Assembly (NCBI GenBank): GCA_016700055.1 | Contig: CP064997.1 | Span: forward strand, 2,418,001-2,482,000 | Length of the DNA: 64,000 nt | Origin: Actinomycetota bacterium | GTDB taxonomy: Bacteria > Actinomycetota > Acidimicrobiia > Acidimicrobiales > Ilumatobacteraceae | Direction of reading: 5' to 3' | Part shown: one piece after another, positions 9,545-18,614 of the stretch | Layout: every line of letters starts with the position of its first letter | Position numbering within the stretch: position 1 is the first letter of the stretch | The notes under the pieces: model-generated | The model's database searches: none | Told to the model about the DNA's origin: nothing | The model's input: only the letters and a program-made list of their open reading frames with translations | Position numbers and translations under genes: made by a program

Positions 9545-10441
9545 CTACGAGTTGGGGTCGGGGTTGGGGGGGTCGTCTTCGCGGCGGTCGCGGAGGTAGC
9601 GCTCGAACTCTGCCGCGAGGTCGTCGCCGGAGGGCAGCGTCTCGTCGGGGCGGCGGCGGTCGTACTCGATCTCGAGCATCCGCACGAACGCCCGGGCCCC
9701 GTCGTCGGCTTCGACCGCGGCGTCGTGGAGGGTGCGCCAGCGGGCGATCTCCCCGGCCAGCTCGCTGTGGCGGGTAGGGACGCCGAGCACCTGTTCCAGG
9801 CGGCGCAACAGTGCAGCTGCCGACTGGGGGTGCTTGGTCGACGCCAGGTAGTGGGGGACGCCGACGCGCAGCGACACCGCTGGCAGGCCCTCACGCTCGA
9901 ACCGCTCCTGTAGCACCCCGGCGATACCGGTGATCCCCTGGTAGGTGGGACGCTGCAGGCCGAGGCTCCGCGCAAGCGACTCGTCGGTGGTGCTGCCGAC
10001 GACGGTCGGCTCGCGCGTGTGGGGGATCGGCTCCGCCGCCGCGCCGACGGTGACGACGGCCTCGCACCCGAGGCGCCGGTACGCGGTGACCACGCAGTCG
10101 CCGAACGAGCGCCACCTCACGTGGGGCTCCGTGCCGATCAGCACCACGAGGTCGTGTGACGCGTCGGGGAAGCGGATCGCGACCAGCTCGTTCGACGGCC
10201 AGCGCAGGTACCGCTCGCCGTCCTCGTCGAGGCCGACCTCGGGGCGCTCCTGAGTGAAGTCGTAGAACGGGTCGGGGTCGATCGCGCCGACAACCTCGAC
10301 GCCCCGGCCGCTCGCCAACCAGGCGAGGGCCGCAGTTGCGGCCTGGCCGACGTCGAACCAGCCCCTCATGGCGACGAGCAGCACCGGGCGGTGCAAGGCG
10401 GCGGACGGCCCCGTCCACTGCAGCGTCTCGTCGACCTGCAC
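9545..10441 (-). CDS. PAC2 family protein
   Basis: Relative of the PAC2 proteasome assembly chaperones common in actinobacteria; its biochemical role there is not settled. The 298-residue protein has the early MRGWFDVGQAATAALAWL helix region, the strand DLVVLIGTEPHVRW, and the conserved GITGIAGVLQE and VSLRVGVPHYLA blocks. The C-terminal third is helical and acidic. GTG 10441 begins 4 bp after the serC stop, so the gene is probably cotranscribed with serC. Whether this organism has a proteasome cannot be seen in the window. Confidence 0.85.
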   Translation of the reverse strand: MQVDETLQWTGPSAALHRPVLLVAMRGWFDVGQAATAALAWLASGRGVEVVGAIDPDPFYDFTQERPEVGLDEDGERYLRWPSNELVAIRFPDASHDLVVLIGTEPHVRWRSFGDCVVTAYRRLGCEAVVTVGAAAEPIPHTREPTVVGSTTDESLARSLGLQRPTYQGITGIAGVLQERFEREGLPAVSLRVGVPHYLASTKHPQSAAALLRRLEQVLGVPTRHSELAGEIARWRTLHDAAVEADDGARAFVRMLEIEYDRRRPDETLPSGDDLAAEFERYLRDRREDDPPNPDPNS

Positions 10442-10445
10442 GCGC

Positions 10446-11594
10446 TCAGACCTGCAACGCCTCGACGACGGCGTCGATGCAGTGGGTCAGGCGTTCGACG
10501 TCGTCGGGGTCGATCGCGGGGAACATGCCGATGCGCAGTTGGTTGCGGCCGAGCTTGCGGTAGCTGTCGGTGTCGACGATGCCGTTCGCGCGCAGGGCCG
10601 CGCACACCTCGCCCGCGTCGGCGCCGCCGTCCGCGCCGGTGGCGAGGTCGATCGTGCCGACGACCTGGGAGCGCTCGGCGGCCTCGGCCACGAACGGGTT
10701 CGCCCACGACCGGGCCGCGGCCCAGCCGTACAAGGTGTCGGAGGATCGGCGCGAGCGGGCGTTCGCCCAGGCGAGCCCGCCGTTCGCGAGCATCCACCGC
10801 ACCTGCTCGTCGAGCATCACGAGCGTCGCCACCGCCGGCGTGTTGTAGGTCTGGTCTGCGCGGCTGTTGGACAGCGCGATGCCGAGGTCGAGCGACGCCG
10901 GCACCCAACGCCCACTCGCCGCCAGGCGTTCGATCCGCTCGACCGCGGCCGGCGAGCAGGCCGCCACCCACAGCCCGCCGTCGGAGGCGAAGCACTTCTG
11001 CGGGGCGAAGTAGTAGACGTCGACCTGTGCCGGGTCCCACAGCAGCCCGCCGGCCGCCGACGTGGCGTCGACGAGCACCAAGGCACCGCCGGGTCCCGAC
11101 GGTCGGGTGAGGGGCATCATCACGCCGGTCGACGTCTCGTTGTGGGTGAGCGCGTATGCGTCGACGTCGGGCTCGACGACCGCCACGGGGTGGGTTCCCG
11201 GTGCGCTCGCCACGACCACCGGATCGGAGATGTGCGGCGCGGCGGCGGCCGCGGTGGCGAACTTCGAGGAGAACTCGCCGAACACCAGGTGCTGGCTGCG
11301 GCGCTCGATCAGGCCGAACGTGGCCGCGTCCCAGAACAGCGTCGAGCCGCCGTTGCCGAGCATCACCTCCCAGCCGTCGGGCAGGGCGAACAGCTCGCGC
11401 AGACCGGCGCGCACCGAGCCGACGAGCGACTTCACCGGCGCCTGGCGGTGCGACGTCCCGAGCACGGTCGTGGAGACGGCCGACAGCGCGGCCACCTGCT
11501 CGGGGCGCACCTTGGACGGCCCACAGCCGAAGCGGCCGTCGGCAGGCAGCAGCTCGCGCGGGAGACGGATCGTGAGGGGGTCCACGAGGGTCAC
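10446..11594 (-). CDS. serC: Phosphoserine aminotransferase
   Basis: PLP enzyme transferring the amino group of glutamate to 3-phosphohydroxypyruvate in serine synthesis. The 382-residue sequence is of the mycobacterial type: DGRFGCGPSKVRPEQ at the N-terminus, TSHRQAPVKSLVG, the PLP lysine in YYFAPQKCFASDGG, and ALSNSRADQTYNTPAVATL. GTG 11594 is chosen because the conserved domain starts about 18 residues later; no strong ribosome site is visible. It is divergent from the aminotransferase starting at 11604, with only about 10 bp between the start codons, so their promoters must overlap. Confidence 0.94.
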   Translation of the reverse strand: MTLVDPLTIRLPRELLPADGRFGCGPSKVRPEQVAALSAVSTTVLGTSHRQAPVKSLVGSVRAGLRELFALPDGWEVMLGNGGSTLFWDAATFGLIERRSQHLVFGEFSSKFATAAAAAPHISDPVVVASAPGTHPVAVVEPDVDAYALTHNETSTGVMMPLTRPSGPGGALVLVDATSAAGGLLWDPAQVDVYYFAPQKCFASDGGLWVAACSPAAVERIERLAASGRWVPASLDLGIALSNSRADQTYNTPAVATLVMLDEQVRWMLANGGLAWANARSRRSSDTLYGWAAARSWANPFVAEAAERSQVVGTIDLATGADGGADAGEVCAALRANGIVDTDSYRKLGRNQLRIGMFPAIDPDDVERLTHCIDAVVEALQV

Positions 11595-11603
11595 TGTGAC
11601 AGC

Positions 11604-12828
11604 ATGGCAGCCATGTCCGCCGCCCCCCAACGGAATCGAGTATCCGCGCGCCTCGGCGCGATCCAAGAGTCGGCGACCCTTGCCGTGGACGCCAAGGCGA
11701 AGGCTCTCCAGGCCGCGGGCGAGAGCGTGATCGGCTTCGGAGCCGGCGAACCGGACTTCCCCACCCCGGCGCACATCGTCGCCGCCGCGGTCGCCGCTTG
11801 CCAGGATCCGCGTTACCACCGCTAACACCCCGGCCGCCGGCCTGCCCGAGCTACGCGAGGCGATCGCCGCGAAGACCGCTCGCGACAGCGGTTTCGCGTG
11901 CTCGGCGGCGCAGGTGCTGGTGACGAACGGCGGCAAGCACGCGGTGTTCACGGCCTTCGCCGCGCTCTGCGACCCCGGCGACGAGGTCATCTGCCCAGCC
12001 CCCTACTGGACGACGTATCCGGAGGCGATCGCCTTGGCCGGCGGCGTGCCGGTGGTGGTCGACACCACCGCCGAGACCGGCTTCCGGGTGAGCATCGACC
12101 AGCTCGAGGCCGCCCTCACGGCGCGCACGAAGGTGCTGCTGTTCGTCTCGCCGGACAACCCCTCCGGTGCCGTGTACCCGCCCGAAGAGGTCGCCGCGAT
12201 CGGCCGGTGGGCGGTGGAGCGCGGCGTCTGGGTGGTGACCGACGAGATCTACGAGCACCTCACGTACGGCCCCCACCGCTTCGCGAGCATGCCCACCCTG
12301 GTACCCGATCTCGCCGAGCAGTGCGTGATCGTCAACGGCGTGGCGAAGACATACGCCATGACGGGCTGGCGGGTGGGTTGGATGATCGGCCCCCCCGACG
12401 TGATGAAGGCGTCGATCAACTTCCAGAGCCACGCCACCTCGAACGTCGCGAACGTGTCGCAGGTCGCCGCCCTTGCCGCGGTCAGCGGCGACCTCACTGC
12501 GGTGGCGACGATGCGCGAGGCGTTCGAGCGGCGCGGGCAGGCGATGCACCGCATGCTGAACGACATCCCCGGAGTGACGTGCATCGAACCGCAGGGCGCG
12601 TTCTACTGCTTCCCGGACATGTCCGGGCTGCTCGGGCGCCCGCTCGCCGGAAAGGCGGCGAGCTCGACGCTGGAGCTCGCCGAGCTGATCCTCGCCGAGG
12701 CCAAGGTGGCGATCGTGCCGGGCGAGGCGTTCGGCCTGCCCGGCTACGCGCGGTTCTCGTTTGCTCTCGGCGATGCCGACCTGGAAGAGGGCGTGCGCCG
12801 CGTCGCCGAGCTGGTCGCGCGCTCGTGA
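11604..12828 (+). pseudogene. aspC: Aspartate aminotransferase, disrupted by one-base frameshift
   Basis: Type I PLP aminotransferase. The first part (SARLGAIQESATLAVDAKAK, then GFGAGEPDFPTP) runs to a TAA at 11823-11825; the remainder, from about 11826 in the next frame, continues with the missing family sequence (YTPAAGLPELREAIA, NPSGAVY, the PLP lysine in NGVAKTYAMTGWRVGW). Removing one A of the AA at 11824-11825 restores a single frame of about 405-408 residues, the normal length. No other damage is seen, so sequencing error or a very recent mutation is likely. Start ATG 11604 or 11613. Its stop overlaps a GTG by the usual GTGA. Confidence 0.85.
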
Positions 12829-14026
12829 ACGACCTTTCGGGTTCGACTCGATCGAGCTCGACTGGCTGCGTGCCAAGCCGGGCAAGAAGTGGCAGCGCAC
12901 CCCCGGTGCCCTCGCCGCCTGGGTCGCGGACATGGACCTACCCCCGGCCCCGGTGATCGTCGAGCGGCTGCACGCAGTGGTCGAGGCCGGCGACTTCGGC
13001 TATCCCAACTGGCGAGGTGTGGGGGCGGGCACACCGCTGCGTGAGTTGTTCGTCGACCGCGCGGCGCGGCGCTACGGCTGGGAGATCGGCGACGTCCACG
13101 AGCTGCGCGAGTTCTGCGACGTCATGCAGGCCGTCCTCGCGGTGCTGCACCTGTGCACCGAGCCCGGCGACGGGGTGATCCTGCACACTCCCGCCTACCC
13201 GCCGTTCTTCGAGGCGATCGCGGCGACGCGCTGCCGTCCCGTCGAGCTCCCTCGCCGCGTCGAGCAGGCGCCCGGCGGAAGCCGGTTCGCGTTCGATGTC
13301 GACGCGTTGGAGCAGCGCCTCCGTGACGAGCCGGCCCGCGTGCTGCTGCTGTGCAACCCGCACAACCCGACGGGTCGGGTGTTCACCCGCGACGAGCTGG
13401 CGCGCCTGGCCGATCTCGCCGAGCGTCACGACCTGCTGATCGTTGCCGACGAGATCCATGCCGACCTGACGTACCCGCCGCTCGCCCACGTGCCGATCGC
13501 GTCGCTCGGCCCGCAGGTGGCGGCGCGCACCGTCACGCTGCACAGCGCGTCGAAGGCGTTCAACCTGGCCGGGCTGCGCTACGCGGTGGCCCACGTCGGG
13601 GCGCCGTGGGTGCGCGACCGTCTCGCCCAGGTCCACAGCCACATGTTCGGGGCGATGAACCTGTTCGCGGTAGAGGCGACGACGGCCGCGTGGTCGCTCG
13701 GCGACGAGTGGCTCCAGGCGGTTGTCGCCCACCTCGACCGCAACCGCAGGCTGCTGGCCGATCTGCTCGGCGCGCATCTGCCCGACGTGGCCTACACGCC
13801 CCCGGATGCCACCTACCTCGCCTGGCTCGACTGCCGACTCCTCGCGCTGGAGGGTCAAGGGCTGGGCGACGACCCGAGCCAGCACTTCCGCCGCCACGGG
13901 ATCGACCTCAGCGCCGGCCCCGACTTCGGCGCCCCAGGTGCCGGGCACGTGCGGCTGAACATGGCCACGTCCGCGGCGGTGCTGGCCACGATCGTCGAGG
14001 CGATGGCCGCGTCGCTCACTGGTTGA
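12773..14026 (+). CDS. PatB/MalY-type PLP aminotransferase or C-S lyase, start uncertain
   Basis: Fold-type I PLP enzyme of the cystathionine beta-lyase (PatB/MalY) group, which cleaves C-S bonds or transaminates. Motifs are WVADMDLPPAPVI, the YPPFFEAI block, CNPHNPTGRVFT, VADEIHADLTY and the PLP lysine in LHSASKAFNLAGLR. The open frame from ATG 12773 overlaps the preceding gene by 56 bp. A GTG at 12825 makes the local GTGA overlap but is out of frame; one more T in the TTT at 12834-12836 would give MNDLFGFDSIELDWL and a normal 400-residue protein. I think 12825 is the true start and a base is missing. Confidence 0.85.
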   Translation: MPTWKRACAASPSWSRARERPFGFDSIELDWLRAKPGKKWQRTPGALAAWVADMDLPPAPVIVERLHAVVEAGDFGYPNWRGVGAGTPLRELFVDRAARRYGWEIGDVHELREFCDVMQAVLAVLHLCTEPGDGVILHTPAYPPFFEAIAATRCRPVELPRRVEQAPGGSRFAFDVDALEQRLRDEPARVLLLCNPHNPTGRVFTRDELARLADLAERHDLLIVADEIHADLTYPPLAHVPIASLGPQVAARTVTLHSASKAFNLAGLRYAVAHVGAPWVRDRLAQVHSHMFGAMNLFAVEATTAAWSLGDEWLQAVVAHLDRNRRLLADLLGAHLPDVAYTPPDATYLAWLDCRLLALEGQGLGDDPSQHFRRHGIDLSAGPDFGAPGAGHVRLNMATSAAVLATIVEAMAASLTG

Positions 14027-14038
14027 CCGTCGCGCCCG

Positions 14039-14833
14039 TCACCCCCACCAGAGCTGGTGGTGCAGCGCCAGGCCGGACACGACGACGAGCGCCAGGCACT
14101 CGGCCACCTGCTCGGTGGCACCGAGCACGTCGCCGCTGATGCCGCCGATCTTGCGCATCGCCAGCCAACCGGTGCACGCGGCGGCGACGATGCCCGCCGC
14201 AGCGACGGGGACGATCCACCAACCGGTGGCAGCACCACCGATCGCGAGGCCGGAAAGCACCGCCGCAGCGACTCGCGTGCGTGCCAGGTCATGCACGTAG
14301 TCGACGCCGAGGCCGTCGCGGCGGGCGGTGGGCAGGAACGCCATCAGACCGACCGCACTCGCCCTCGCCACCGTGTGCGCGGTGACCGCGCCGGCGAACG
14401 CGACGGCGGGGCCGACCGAGACCAGCGAGGCGAGCGTGCCGGCGCGCAACACCAGCGAACCGGCCAGCGCGGCGACGCCGTACGTGCCGTGCCGGGGATC
14501 GTCGAGGATCGTGAGACGCTGCTCGGGCGTCCATCCACCGGCGAACGCGTCGGCGACGTCGGCTAGACCGTCCTCGTGGAAGGCACCAGTCGTGAGCACG
14601 CCGACGAGCACGGCGACGGTGCCGGCGACGAATGCCGGCACCAGCTCGCCGAGTCCCGCGGCGACACCGCCGACGAGCGCGCCGACGAGCGCACCGACGA
14701 CGGCGAACCAGGCGACCGCGGCGGTCAGCTCGGGTGGCCGGCGCAGACGCAGCGGCATCCGGGTGAGGAACGTCAGCGCGCCGAGAAACGCCACTCGCGG
14801 ATCACCCGAACCACTCGCCGAACGTCGGGACAT
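14039..14833 (-). CDS. cobS: Adenosylcobinamide-GDP ribazoletransferase (cobalamin synthase)
   Basis: Integral membrane enzyme joining adenosylcobinamide-GDP with alpha-ribazole. The 264-residue protein has LTFLTRMPL near the start and the family signature TTGAFHEDGLADVADAFAGG, with conserved acidic and His residues, then GTYGVAALAGSLVLRAG; several hydrophobic helices follow. ATG 14833 overlaps cobT by 32 bp; GTG 14794, 7 bp beyond the cobT stop, gives the more typical N-terminus and is a good alternative. It is the last gene of cobU-cobT-cobS. Confidence 0.94.
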   Translation of the reverse strand: MSRRSASGSGDPRVAFLGALTFLTRMPLRLRRPPELTAAVAWFAVVGALVGALVGGVAAGLGELVPAFVAGTVAVLVGVLTTGAFHEDGLADVADAFAGGWTPEQRLTILDDPRHGTYGVAALAGSLVLRAGTLASLVSVGPAVAFAGAVTAHTVARASAVGLMAFLPTARRDGLGVDYVHDLARTRVAAAVLSGLAIGGAATGWWIVPVAAAGIVAAACTGWLAMRKIGGISGDVLGATEQVAECLALVVVSGLALHHQLWWG

Positions 14834-15794
14834 CGGTCACCCCGGCGCAAGCCATCGCCACGAGGGGCAGGGCGGCCATCGCCCCCGAGCCCTCGCCGAG
14901 GCGCATCTCCAGGTCGAGCAAGGGCTCCTTCGCCAGGCGTTGCAGCAGGCGCCGGTGCCCGGGCTCGGCCGAGCAGTGGCCGACGAGGCAGTGGTCGAGC
15001 GCGTCGGCGCGCATCGAGTGCAGCGGTAGCGCGGCGGCCGTGACGACGTATCCGTCGATGATCACCGGCAGGCGCCGCAGACGGGCGGCGACGATCGCCG
15101 CTGTCATCGCGGCCAGCTCCGCGCCGCCCACCTCACGCAGCACCTCGAGCGGGTCGAGCACGCCTGCCACCCGCATCACCGCCTCACGCACGGCTTCCCG
15201 TTTGCGGTCGAGGCCGGCGTCGTCGACGCCGGTTCCCCGCCCCACCCACGCGGCCACCTCGCCCCCGCCCAACGCGGCGGCCACCGCGGCCGCGGCGGTG
15301 GTGTTGCCGATCCCCATCTCCCCGAGCACCAAGATGTCGGCGTCCAGCGCCTCGACCGCGCCCCGCCCGGCGGCGACGGCCTCGTCGAAGCGCTCCGGGG
15401 ACATCGCCGGCTCGTAGCGGATGTCGCCGGTCGGTCGCCCGACCCCGACGTCGATCGCGGACACCTGAGCCCCGGCGACGGCGGCGAAGGCCGAGATCGT
15501 CGAGCGGCCGGCCCGGTACGCGGTCAGCATCGCCGCCGTCACGTCGGCCGGGTAGCGGCTGACCCCGGCCGCGGTCACGCCGTGGTCGGCGGCGAACACG
15601 AGTGCCGCCGGTCGCCGCACGGCAGGGCGATGGCTGCCCTGCCACTCCGCCGCCCATGCCGCCACTTCGTCGAGGCGGGCGAGCGCACCGGCGGGGCGCA
15701 AGATGTCGCTCGCCCTCGCCCTTATGGCGTTCCCGGCGTCGATGTCTGGTCCGGGCAGCGAATCGAGCGACGACCGCAGCCACCCCGCGCTCAC
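14802..15794 (-). CDS. cobT: Nicotinate-nucleotide-dimethylbenzimidazole phosphoribosyltransferase
   Basis: Makes alpha-ribazole phosphate, activating the lower ligand for cobalamin. Family blocks are VFAADHGVTAAGVSRYP, the glycine-rich GEMGIGNTTAAAA, DGYVVTAAALP and the catalytic Glu in RLGEGSGAMAALPL near the C-terminus. GTG 15794 forms a GTGA overlap with the cobU stop and is preferred over ATG 15809, which would add five residues and overlap cobU by 19 bp. The 330-residue length is normal. Confidence 0.94.
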   Translation of the reverse strand: MSAGWLRSSLDSLPGPDIDAGNAIRARASDILRPAGALARLDEVAAWAAEWQGSHRPAVRRPAALVFAADHGVTAAGVSRYPADVTAAMLTAYRAGRSTISAFAAVAGAQVSAIDVGVGRPTGDIRYEPAMSPERFDEAVAAGRGAVEALDADILVLGEMGIGNTTAAAAVAAALGGGEVAAWVGRGTGVDDAGLDRKREAVREAVMRVAGVLDPLEVLREVGGAELAAMTAAIVAARLRRLPVIIDGYVVTAAALPLHSMRADALDHCLVGHCSAEPGHRRLLQRLAKEPLLDLEMRLGEGSGAMAALPLVAMACAGVTDVPTFGEWFG

Positions 15795-16363
15795 GTCAGC
15801 GCCCTCCATGGGTCAACCAGCGCGACCACCCTCCCTGCCACGAGCAGCAGCGTGCGATCGGCGGCGGCCGCCCAGATCTGGTTGACCCGGCCGAGCAGGT
15901 CGCGGTAGCGGCGCCCGAGCGCAGACTCGGGGTGCAGCCCGAGCCCGACCTCGTTCGTGATCACCACGGTGGGCCCGTCACGTCGTGCGGCCGCCGACGC
16001 GGTGCGGGTGGCGAGCTCGAGCACCTCGTCGTCGCTGTGGCCGAGCCACATCACGTTCGACACCCAAAGCGTCAGGCAATCGACCACGGCGAGCGTTCCC
16101 GCCCCGATGGTGGCGAGCGCGCCCGCCAGGTCGTGCTGTTCCTCGATCGTCGGCCAGTCAGGGCGCTCGGCGCGGTGGCGGGCGATGCGCTCGGCCAGGT
16201 CGTCGTCGGCGGCGGTGGCGGTGGCGACCACGACGACCGCGTCACCGTGGCGCCGACCGATCTCGACCGCGAGCGAGCTCTTGCCCGAGCGCGCGCCGCC
16301 GAGCAACAACGTGAGCCCGGGAGGGGCGGCGCTCCGGGAGCTGGTGGTGGGCTCGGCAGGCAT
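15791..16363 (-). CDS. cobU: Adenosylcobinamide kinase/guanylyltransferase
   Basis: Bifunctional enzyme that phosphorylates adenosylcobinamide and transfers GMP to it. The 190-residue protein has the P-loop GGARSGKSS near residue 22, the AERIARHRAERP helix with the guanylylated His, DCLTLWVSN and TNEVGLGLHPE. It is the first gene of cobUTS and divergent from the cobalamin riboswitch; TACACT (16378-16383, complement) lies 14 nt before the ATG. The riboswitch is on the opposite strand, so cobUTS itself is not obviously under it. Confidence 0.95.
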   Translation of the reverse strand: MPAEPTTSSRSAAPPGLTLLLGGARSGKSSLAVEIGRRHGDAVVVVATATAADDDLAERIARHRAERPDWPTIEEQHDLAGALATIGAGTLAVVDCLTLWVSNVMWLGHSDDEVLELATRTASAAARRDGPTVVITNEVGLGLHPESALGRRYRDLLGRVNQIWAAAADRTLLLVAGRVVALVDPWRALT

Positions 16364-16400
16364 GGCGGAAGGTGGCGAGTGTAGGCATGCCTGCTACCGT

Positions 16401-16600
16401 CGTCGGCGTCCGGGTTCGCCCGGGCTGCACAGGTCCCAGCGAAGTCCGGTGAGATCCCGGCGCTGTCCCGCAACGGTGGTGCCATCGGCCCTACGGGGTC
16501 AGGTGGCCGAGCCCGGTCGCCTAACCGAGTGCGCGAAACCAAGACCCTCGAGGCAAGGGTGGTCAGCGCGGGTGCGTCGAAGCACCCGACTTCCCTCACT
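16401..16600 (+). promoter_or_regulatory. Cobalamin riboswitch
   Basis: The aptamer core AAGTCCGGTGAGATCCCGGC, then GCTGTCCCGCAACGGTGGTG (about 16451-16490), is the conserved cobalamin-riboswitch central region, and GAGCCCGGTCGCCTAAC (16510-16526) is the B12 box. TACCGT (16395-16400) could be the -10, placing the transcript start at the 5' end of the aptamer. It precedes btuFCD, a vitamin B12 uptake system, as expected. Boundaries are approximate. Confidence 0.9.
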
Positions 16601-16603
16601 TGT

Positions 16604-16622
16604 CCTCCTCATCGTCAGGAGG
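16604..16622 (+). promoter_or_regulatory. Ribosome-binding-site sequestering hairpin
   Basis: CCTCCT (16604-16609) is exactly complementary to AGGAGG (16617-16622), the strong ribosome-binding site 7 nt before the btuF ATG. With a 7-nt loop this is a ready OFF structure, so the cobalamin riboswitch most likely controls translation rather than termination. Confidence 0.7.
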
Positions 16623-16629
16623 ATTCCCC

Positions 16630-17568
16630 ATGAACCGAGTGCGCCGAAGTGCGCTCGCCCTCTTTGCCGCCGCGCTGCTCGGCGCCTGCGGGGGAGACGA
16701 CGCCTCGTCCACCGACACCTCGGCACCCGTCGAGCCGACGTCGTCACCCTCGACGGACCCAGCGGATAGCGCACCGTCGGAGCCGGCCGCCGATGCGCCG
16801 TCGCGCATCGTGTCGCTCTCCCCGACGCACACCGAGATGTTGTTCGCGATCGGCGCCGGCGAGCAGGTGATCGCCGTCGACTCGCTGTCCAACTACCCGC
16901 CCGAGGCGGCTGCGGTGCTCACCGAGCTCAGCGCGTTCGAGCCGAACGTCGAGGCGATCGCGGCGTACGAGCCCGATCTCGTCGTGATCTCCGACGACTT
17001 CACCGGCATCACCGAGCAGCTCGCTGCCGTCGACATCGACGTGTGGAGCGGCCCCGCACCTTTCGACCTGGACGACGTGTACGCCCAGATCCAAGAGCTC
17101 GGTACGGTCACGGCCCACTCCGCCGGGGCAGACGAGCTGGTCGGTGAGATGAGAGCCGAGGTGGAGGCGATCCTCGCCGGCGCCCCCGAGCTCGAAGAGC
17201 CGTTGACCTACTACCACGAGCTCGACGACACCTACTTCTCGGTGAGCGCGAACACGTTCGTCGGTCAGATCTACGGCCTGCTCGGCCTGCGCAACATCAC
17301 CGACCTCACCGAGGTGGACACCGACTACCCGCAGCTCTCCGCGGAATTCGTCGTCAGCGCCGACCCGGACCTGATCTTCCTCGCCTGCACCGTCGGCTGC
17401 GGCACGACCGCGGAGTCGGTCGCCGCCCGGCCGGGCTGGTCTGCCGTGACCGCGGTCCGCGAAGGGGGCATCGTCGCCCTCGACGACGACGTCGCCTCCC
17501 GCTGGGGACCCCGCGTGGTCGAGCTCTTGCGGGTGGCGGCAGATGCCGTCGCCGCCCACGCGACCTGA
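16630..17568 (+). CDS. btuF: Cobalamin ABC transporter substrate-binding lipoprotein
   Basis: Extracytoplasmic binding protein that delivers cobalamin to BtuCD. The 312-residue precursor has a signal peptide with lipobox LLGAC (Cys about residue 20), then a Ser/Thr/Pro/Asp-rich linker, then a periplasmic-binding domain of the BtuF/FhuD class from about residue 57 (RIVSLSPTHTEMLFAIGAGEQV, YEPDLVVISD, WGPRVVEL). AGGAGG precedes the ATG. Placement after a cobalamin riboswitch and before permease and ATPase genes supports the substrate over a siderophore. Confidence 0.92.
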   Translation: MNRVRRSALALFAAALLGACGGDDASSTDTSAPVEPTSSPSTDPADSAPSEPAADAPSRIVSLSPTHTEMLFAIGAGEQVIAVDSLSNYPPEAAAVLTELSAFEPNVEAIAAYEPDLVVISDDFTGITEQLAAVDIDVWSGPAPFDLDDVYAQIQELGTVTAHSAGADELVGEMRAEVEAILAGAPELEEPLTYYHELDDTYFSVSANTFVGQIYGLLGLRNITDLTEVDTDYPQLSAEFVVSADPDLIFLACTVGCGTTAESVAARPGWSAVTAVREGGIVALDDDVASRWGPRVVELLRVAADAVAAHAT

Positions 17569-17573
17569 GCGTC

Positions 17574-18614
17574 GTGGACGGGAGACATCGCACCGGGTGG
17601 TGGCTCGCCGGCGCGAGCGCGGTGCTGGCCATCGCGTTCCTGTTCGGCGCGATGGTCGGGCCGGCCGGGCCGCCGGCGTGGCGCGTGCCGCTCGAGCTGC
17701 TCGATTGGCTGCCGCTCGTCGACGTGGACACCGGCGTCTCCTCGACCCAGCATGCGGTGCTGTGGGAGATCCGCATGCCGCGGGTCGTCCTCGCCGGCAT
17801 CGTCGGGGCGATGTTGTCGCTTGCCGGCGCGTCGTACCAAGGCGTGTTCCGCAACCCGCTCGTCGACCCCTACCTGCTCGGCGTCGCCGCCGGTGCCGGC
17901 CTCGGCGCGACGATCGTGTTGAGCGTCGGGCGGGAGAGCACCGCGTCGTGGCCGATCGACCCGCTGCCGCTCGCCGCGTTCGTCGGCGGGCTCGCGGCGG
18001 TCGCGGTCACGTACCTCGTCGGCGCCGCGTTCGGCGCGGCACGCACTCCGGCGACGCTCGTGCTCGCCGGGGTCGCGGTGACCTCACTCGTCACCGCCGC
18101 CCAGACGTTCATCCTGCAGCGCAACAGCGACGTCGTGCGCCAGGTGTACGCGTGGATCCTCGGCCGGCTCTCCACGGCGACCTGGGCCGACGTCCGCCTG
18201 GTGATGCCGTACGTGCTGGTCAGCACCGTGGCGCTGCTGGCGCACCGCCGCCTGCTCGACGTGCTGCGCGTCGGTGACGACGAGGCTGCCGCCCTCGGCA
18301 CCCAGGTGGAGCGTGTCCGGCTGACGGTCGTGTTGGCGGCGACGTTCGGGACGGCGGCGGTGGTCAGCGTCAGCGGGCTGATCGGCTTCGTCGGCATCAT
18401 GGTGCCCCATCTGGTGCGGATGCTCGCCGGGGCCAGCTACCGCAGCCTGCTGCCGCTCACCGTCCTCGTCGGAGCAGCGTTCCTGATCGTCGCCGACGTC
18501 CCCGGGCGGGTGCTCTCCAACCCGGCCGAGACGCCGATCGGCGTCGTCACCGCGTTCCTCGGCGCCCCGTTCTTCATCCTCGTCTTGCGCACGCGACCGG
18601 GAACCGTGCGATGA
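17574..18614 (+). CDS. btuC: Cobalamin ABC transporter permease
   Basis: FecCD-family inner-membrane subunit with about nine to ten hydrophobic helices in 346 residues. Seen are the WEIRMPRVVLAGIVGAMLSLAG segment, NPLVDPYLLGVAAGAGLGA, the SGLIGFVGIMVPHLVRMLAG coupling helix and a C-terminal TPIGVVTAFLGAPFFILVLR. GTG 17574 follows the btuF stop by 5 bp, and its stop overlaps the btuD ATG (ATGA). The family also includes siderophore permeases; the upstream riboswitch decides for cobalamin. Confidence 0.93.
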   Translation: MDGRHRTGWWLAGASAVLAIAFLFGAMVGPAGPPAWRVPLELLDWLPLVDVDTGVSSTQHAVLWEIRMPRVVLAGIVGAMLSLAGASYQGVFRNPLVDPYLLGVAAGAGLGATIVLSVGRESTASWPIDPLPLAAFVGGLAAVAVTYLVGAAFGAARTPATLVLAGVAVTSLVTAAQTFILQRNSDVVRQVYAWILGRLSTATWADVRLVMPYVLVSTVALLAHRRLLDVLRVGDDEAAALGTQVERVRLTVVLAATFGTAAVVSVSGLIGFVGIMVPHLVRMLAGASYRSLLPLTVLVGAAFLIVADVPGRVLSNPAETPIGVVTAFLGAPFFILVLRTRPGTVR

